Shown: piece after piece, positions 60,013-64,000 of the stretch
Layout: each line of letters opens with the position of its first letter
Numbering within the stretch: the first letter of the stretch is position 1
From: JAIQET01 sp035542575
Lineage (GTDB): Bacteria > Acidobacteriota > Terriglobia > Terriglobales > Acidobacteriaceae
Assembly (NCBI GenBank): GCA_035542575.1
Contig: DATKLE010000150.1
Span: forward strand, 1-64,000
Reading direction: 5' to 3'
Length of the DNA stretch: 64,000 nt
Position numbers and translations under genes: made by a program
The notes under the pieces: generated by a model
The model's database searches: none
What the model saw: the letters and a program-made list of their open reading frames with translations, nothing else
What the model was told of the DNA's origin: nothing

Positions 60013-60463
60013 GTGCTCTAAAGAACTGCTGCAATAGCTCTGCGCATCTCCCCGCCAGCACTCCGCTGCGCACCTCCATCCGATGATTCAGGCTGGGATG
60101 GTTCAGCACCTGCATCACCGAGTGCACCGCGCCGGCCTTGGGGTCGTCGGCGCCGTAGACCAGGCGTTTCAGCCGCGCGTGCACCATTGCGCCCGCACAC
60201 ATGGCACACGGCTCAATTGTAGCAAACAGCTCGCAGTCTCCCAGACGATGGTTGCCAACGGCGGCGCCAGCTTCGCGCAGCGCGATGATCTCAGCGTGGG
60301 CTGTGGGATCGGAGTCGGTGAGATTGCGGTTCCAGCCTCGTCCGACGACCTTGCCCTCGCACACTACGACCGCTCCTACCGGCACTTCGCCGGCGTCCAG
60401 TGCGCGCTGCGCCGCGCGCAGGGCTTCTTCCATCAGGAGTTCGTCCGCGCCAGCCACCACCAC
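60005..60463 (-). CDS. tadA: tRNA adenosine deaminase TadA
   Basis: The protein has 152 residues if a GTG at 60463 is the start; GTG 60499 is the longest option. The zinc site is complete: HAEIIAL with catalytic Glu and EPCAMCAGAMVHAR. It makes inosine at position 34 of tRNA-Arg. The stop codon lies within a family C repeat. Confidence 0.92.
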   Translation of the reverse strand: MVVAGADELLMEEALRAAQRALDAGEVPVGAVVVCEGKVVGRGWNRNLTDSDPTAHAEIIALREAGAAVGNHRLGDCELFATIEPCAMCAGAMVHARLKRLVYGADDPKAGAVHSVMQVLNHPSLNHRMEVRSGVLAGRCAELLQQFFRARR

Positions 60464-60500
60464 GACATTGTATCCGGGGGGAGGCGCTTCCGCGCGCACC

Positions 60501-60668
60501 CAGAATGCCGGACGGCCTGTTACCTTCAGTTTGCCCGTCTCGAAGGAAATCGTTGCAGAAGTAACCTTCAGGGGTGGTCGGGTAGAGAGCGCCCATTTAC
60601 AGACTTTGGCGAAATATCTGGAATTGATGAAAGAGGCTATTGACGCTACCCCCAGCCAAGAGAGTTGA
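60501..60668 (+). pseudogene. Small open frame, possible gene remnant
   Basis: The frame reads VTFSLPVSKEIVAEVTFRGG and then HLQTLAKYLELMKEAI before its stop. This resembles small acidobacterial proteins with a FELP...V.F.G...HL..L..YLEL core, but it has no ATG and no ribosome site; the first usable codon is TTG 60531. It abuts the start of tadA on the other strand. Confidence 0.3.
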
Positions 60669-60770
60669 CGGGCATGTATCTTGCCAGACTTGAACGGCTT
60701 TCAACGCAATATTAGGACACTACCCACCCCGCTTTGGGCGTTTCCCTCGCTGGTGGTATTCTCTTACGTT

Positions 60771-61232
60771 ATGGGCATGCCGAATCTGCTCCGCAAAGTG
60801 CTCCTGGTGGACCTGCTCCAGGGCCTGAAGGTCACGTTCCGCTACCAGGATCCCAAAGAGATCTACACTGAGCAGTATCCGCTGCAGCGGCCGCAGGTGG
60901 CCGAGCGCTATCGCGGCGCGCCCCGGCTCAATGTCAATCCCGATACCAATGAGACCATGTGCATTGCCTGCGACCTGTGCGCGCTGGCCTGCCCTGAACA
61001 CCTGATCGTGGTCTCCAGCGAGCGCAACGAGAAGACCCGCCGCAAGGAACTCACCACCTTCACCTACGACCTCAGCCGCTGCATGTTCTGCGGTCTCTGC
61101 GAGGATGCTTGCCCCACCGACGCGTTGGAGTTGACCCAGGACTTCGAGCTGGCCAACTACACCCGCGAAGGCGCGATCTGGGACCGCGAAACCCTGGAGA
61201 AGGGTCCGCAGCCAACGCAGTATCGTAGGTAG
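60771..61232 (+). CDS. nuoI: NADH-quinone oxidoreductase subunit I
   Basis: The protein has 153 residues from ATG 60771. Two 4Fe-4S motifs, CIACDLCALACP and CMFCGLCEDACP, bind clusters N6a and N6b. LLVDLLQGLKVTFRYQDPKEIYTEQYP is the NuoI N-terminus. It is an isolated gene here, 50 kb from nuoB. The TAG stop (61230-61232) opens a family C repeat. A TTG start at 60681 is less likely. Confidence 0.93.
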   Translation: MGMPNLLRKVLLVDLLQGLKVTFRYQDPKEIYTEQYPLQRPQVAERYRGAPRLNVNPDTNETMCIACDLCALACPEHLIVVSSERNEKTRRKELTTFTYDLSRCMFCGLCEDACPTDALELTQDFELANYTREGAIWDRETLEKGPQPTQYRR

Positions 61233-61256
61233 TCGTCGGTCGTCAGTCGTCAGCAA
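61230..61256. repeat. Family C repeat at the nuoI stop codon
   Basis: TAGTCGTCGGTCGTCAGTCG, starting with the nuoI stop codon; nearly the same as 11702 onwards. Confidence 0.6.
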
Positions 61257-61329
61257 GAACCCTCTACAGCGAACAGTCCCGGCGCTGCCTTGCCTCAGAG
61301 TTCGTGCTACATTTCCTTCAGCGAACCTC

Positions 61330-62682
61330 ATGGACAACGGTCTCATCCTGATCAATCTGCTGATCAAGCTCGGCGTCGCGGCCGCCGTGGCCAGCGCGCT
61401 GGTGCGCTCGGTCGAGTTCAAGTCTCTGCTGTTTCGCGAAGAGCGCTCACTGAAACAGAAGATCTATCTCGCGCTATGGATCGGTATCCCTCTGGCCCTG
61501 GGCGTGTGGATCCGCTTCAGCGCCAAGAGCTTCTCTGCCGGCGACCTGTCGTTCGAGACGGTGATTCTGCTGGGCGTGATCGCCGGACGCCTGACCGGCG
61601 TGCTGGGCGCGGTCGTGATCAGTCTTCCCGCGCTGCTGCACGGCGAGTGGGCCACCATGCCCTTCATGGTTCTTTGCGGCTTTCTCGCCGGACAGTTGCG
61701 GGAGATGGCCCCCGACCGCGAGGACATCTGGTCGTTTTCTCCCTTCATTGATTTGAGTCTGTACCGCATGATCCGGCGCAACCTGCCCACGCCGCGTATC
61801 TTCGACTGGCAGGTCATGTTCTTTGTGACCATCGTGGCCTTGCGTTTCGTACACAGCGAACTCTTCCGCGTCCTGCCGCACAGCACCTACAGCCTGGAGA
61901 GCCCCAATCTCTGGGTGGAGGTAGCGATCTACGCCACCTCGGTCACGGTAGTGGGCACCGAGCTCAAAATCTGGAACAGCGTGCGCATCCAGATCAAGCT
62001 GGAGGAACAGGAGCGGCTGCTGCTGCATGCGCGGATGGAGGCGCTGCAGAACCAGATCAATCCCCACTTCCTCTTCAATACCCTGAACTCGGTCTCCTCG
62101 CTGGTGCGCTTTGATCCCGATACCGCGCGCGAAATGATCATCAAGCTGGCCAACATTCTCCGCCGGTTGCTGAACAGCAGCGACGCCTTCGTCCCCCTGC
62201 GCGAAGAGCTGGAGTTCATTGACGACTACCTCGACATCGAAGTGGTGCGCTTCGGCCGCGACAAGCTGCAGGTGGTGAAGGAGCTGGAGCCGGCCTCGCT
62301 CGACACCATGGTGCCCAGCATGTTGCTGCAGCCGCTGGTGGAGAACTCCCTCAAGCACGGACTTGCCTCCAAGATTGACGGCGGAACGATCTTTTTGCGC
62401 AGCCGGCTGGCAGAGGCCCGGTTGATCATCGAGGTTGAGGACAACGGCGTGGGCATGGGCTCAGCCACCCTGCTGGAGCGTCCTACCGGCCTGGGGGGTA
62501 CCGGGATTGGGATGGCCAACGTCGCCGAGCGGCTGAAGGTGTTCTATGGCGATACCGCGCGTATGACCATCGACAGCCACGAAGGGAAGGGAACTCTGGT
62601 TCGGCTGCGTTTGCCGGTATTGCAAACTGCAGGCGCGATCCCGACCACGCTTTACGAAGAGCGCTCCAGCACCCGCCGGTAG
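61330..62682 (+). CDS. LytS-type sensor histidine kinase
   Basis: The protein has 450 residues: about six membrane helices (5TM_LYT-like, with LGVIAGRLTGVLGAVVISLPALLHGEW) in the first 220, a linker coil, then the His_kinase domain with NPHFLFNTLNS (phosphoacceptor His) and a HATPase (ENSLKHGLA, VEDNGVGMG, GTGIGMANVAERL). No LytTR response regulator is encoded nearby. It overlaps the convergent bshA tail by 31 bp. Confidence 0.9.
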   Translation: MDNGLILINLLIKLGVAAAVASALVRSVEFKSLLFREERSLKQKIYLALWIGIPLALGVWIRFSAKSFSAGDLSFETVILLGVIAGRLTGVLGAVVISLPALLHGEWATMPFMVLCGFLAGQLREMAPDREDIWSFSPFIDLSLYRMIRRNLPTPRIFDWQVMFFVTIVALRFVHSELFRVLPHSTYSLESPNLWVEVAIYATSVTVVGTELKIWNSVRIQIKLEEQERLLLHARMEALQNQINPHFLFNTLNSVSSLVRFDPDTAREMIIKLANILRRLLNSSDAFVPLREELEFIDDYLDIEVVRFGRDKLQVVKELEPASLDTMVPSMLLQPLVENSLKHGLASKIDGGTIFLRSRLAEARLIIEVEDNGVGMGSATLLERPTGLGGTGIGMANVAERLKVFYGDTARMTIDSHEGKGTLVRLRLPVLQTAGAIPTTLYEERSSTRR

Positions 62683-63794
62683 AAGTCCTCATATTGCGGA
62701 ATAATCTTGCTGGCGCAGAAGCGCGACTGCGCCACTCCCCGCGATGCTTTGGCCATTTTCTGCAACGCCGCCTGGTCGCTGAGCAGTTCGATGGCATGGC
62801 GCGCCATGGTGTCCACGTCACCTACGTCGGCCAGGTAGCCGCTCACCCCGTGCTCGATCACTTCGGGAATCCCGCCCACCCGGGTGGCGATGGGCACCAC
62901 CTCGCAGGCCATGGCTTCCAGCGCCGCCAGCCCGAACGACTCCAGTTCGCTGGGCAGCAGCATGATGTCGGCCAACGGGAGCTGTTCGTAAATCTGGTCC
63001 TGCTTGCCCAGAAACAGCACATCGTCGTGGATTCCTTTTTGCACCGCCAGCCATTCGGCGCGCGAGCGGTCGGGACCATCCCCGATCAGCAACAGCTTGG
63101 ACGGAATTTTCTTGCGTACCCGGTCAAAGATTTCGATGGTGTCGGTGACCCGTTTCACCGGTCGAAAGTTCGAGAGATGCACCAGGACACGTTCTTCTTT
63201 GGGCGCGTACTCCGCCCGCCGCTGTGCCGCCTCGGAATCGCGCACGTAGACATCGCAATTGACGAAGTTGTAGATCACCTGGATCCTGTTCCGCACATCG
63301 AACTCTCGCACGGTGCGCGCCCGCAGGTATTCCGAGATGGCGGTCACACCATCGCTCTGCTCGATGGAGAATCGCGTGATCGGCAGATACGAACGGTCCA
63401 GGCCAACCAGGGTAATGTCGGTGCCATGGAGCGTGGTGACGAAGGGTAGCCTGCGTCCGCGTGGCTTGGCCGCCAGCATCTGCTTCGCCAGCAAGGCGCT
63501 CACCGAATGGGGAATCGCATAGTGCACATGCAGGAGGTCGAGATCATACAGCTCCGAAACTTCCGCCATGCGGGTGGCCAGCGCCAGATCGTACGGCGGA
63601 TAGTCGAACAGGGGATACCGCGAAACTTCCACTTCGTGGTAATGGATGTTGGGATGAGGGTCGGTCAGCCGGATGGGCTGAGCATAGGAGATGAAGTGGA
63701 TCTCGTGTCCGCGCTCGGCCAGTTCGAGCCCCAGTTCGGTTGCCACCACCCCGCTGCCACCGTAGGTTGGGTAACAGGTGATCCCGATCTTCAT
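62652..63794 (-). CDS. bshA: N-acetyl-alpha-D-glucosaminyl L-malate synthase BshA
   Basis: The protein has 380 residues of a GT-B (GT4) glycosyltransferase. MKIGITCYPTYGGSGVVATELG and HFISYAQPIRL are BshA signatures, LHGTDITLVG follows, and ESFGLAALEAMACEVVPIATRVGGIPEVI is the GT4 donor motif. It joins UDP-GlcNAc and L-malate, the first step of bacillithiol synthesis. The next enzyme, BshB1, is at 35794; bshC was not found. Confidence 0.92.
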   Translation of the reverse strand: MKIGITCYPTYGGSGVVATELGLELAERGHEIHFISYAQPIRLTDPHPNIHYHEVEVSRYPLFDYPPYDLALATRMAEVSELYDLDLLHVHYAIPHSVSALLAKQMLAAKPRGRRLPFVTTLHGTDITLVGLDRSYLPITRFSIEQSDGVTAISEYLRARTVREFDVRNRIQVIYNFVNCDVYVRDSEAAQRRAEYAPKEERVLVHLSNFRPVKRVTDTIEIFDRVRKKIPSKLLLIGDGPDRSRAEWLAVQKGIHDDVLFLGKQDQIYEQLPLADIMLLPSELESFGLAALEAMACEVVPIATRVGGIPEVIEHGVSGYLADVGDVDTMARHAIELLSDQAALQKMAKASRGVAQSRFCASKIIPQYEDFYRRVLERSS

Positions 63795-63892
63795 GCAGTC
63801 CTTTCCCGCCGACTGCCGGGTCTTTCCCATTCGATGGAAACGGAGAAGCCTGGATTCACATTTTGAATGAGGGCTGCAGAAACAAGCGCGAC

Positions 63893-64000
63893 CTACGAGT
63901 TCTTCGGCGGCCCCCCGCCCAGGCCGGTGACGGTGGTATCGAGCGCCTCGATCAGCCGCTGAAAACGCTGCTGTGCTGTCTCGTCCAAGCCCACAAACTC
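63893..64000 (-). CDS. Unidentified protein, C-terminal fragment cut by window edge
   Basis: An open frame enters from the right edge and ends at TAG 63895-63893. Its 35 residues (DETAQQRFQRLIEALDTTV, then TGLGGGPPKNS) look like a real protein tail with an amphipathic helix. It is on the same strand as bshA, 98 bp upstream. Too short to assign. Confidence 0.5.
   Translation of the reverse strand, partial: EFVGLDETAQQRFQRLIEALDTTVTGLGGGPPKNS

Overview
The window is a GC-rich (roughly 60%) bacterial chromosome segment. It most resembles the Acidobacteriota (Terriglobia or Koribacter-like soil lineages). This is an inference from gene content: a large ADOP/MacB-type permease without its ATPase, HAF-repeat and TonB-Sel1 secreted proteins, two di-heme DHOR cytochromes, bacillithiol synthesis genes (bshA, bshB1), nuoB and nuoI as scattered single genes, and many short-period intergenic repeats. 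There is no CRISPR array, rRNA, prophage, transposase or replication origin. Most of the window is ordinary housekeeping and accessory chromosome with dense, often overlapping genes.

Layout. 0-4 kb: a secreted protein with NxLxx pentapeptide-like repeats, then a di-heme oxidoreductase split by a single-base frameshift, then an M48 metalloprotease. 4-9.2 kb: minus-strand genes (CBU_0592-type membrane protein, MutT, free-methionine sulfoxide reductase, BtuF-like binding protein; then HAD, MobA-like and XdhC genes) around a NifU-like scaffold. 9.4-17.4 kb: alcohol dehydrogenase, nuoB, RsbW-like kinase, the phoH-ybeY-corC operon, a Ycf46-like AAA ATPase and rpsT. 17.5-28 kb: VOC protein, TonB-Sel1 protein, iscS-mnmA (tRNA thiolation), citrate synthase, LysR, GH57 and an amidohydrolase. 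28-36.5 kb: second DHOR cytochrome, a GAF-GAF-SpoIIE phosphatase coupled to lysA, hpt, UPF0173, an O-methyltransferase and bshB1. 36.8-47.4 kb: FAD oxidase, a fluoride-riboswitch-controlled crcB-DUF190 pair, prenyl synthase, xseB, a fused methionine synthase/MTHFR, a beta-propeller lipoprotein and penicillin acylase. 47.5-55 kb: a truncated SGNH-like gene, HAF-repeat protein, Fur, a group of zinc-ribbon membrane proteins, and DHH-fetA-fetB. 55-64 kb: ADOP permease, FecR protein, msrA, tRNA-Ser(CGA), tadA, nuoI, a LytS kinase and bshA.

Themes. Redox and sulfur homeostasis recurs: MsrA and fRMsr, bacillithiol enzymes, IscS/MnmA, the NifU scaffold, Fur and the FetAB exporter. The most striking non-coding feature is a set of sequence-unrelated short-period repeats, such as (TCGTCGG)n, (TACCGAG)n and (AATTAGC)n. 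They sit between genes and in several cases supply the TAG stop codon of the adjacent gene. Two of them, between convergent genes, are 152-153 bp and bounded by TAG...CTA. The best-supported regulatory RNA is a fluoride riboswitch upstream of crcB, with an apparent 11-nt switching helix over the ribosome-binding region. A possible structured RNA of unknown type lies upstream of phoH at 15045-15160.
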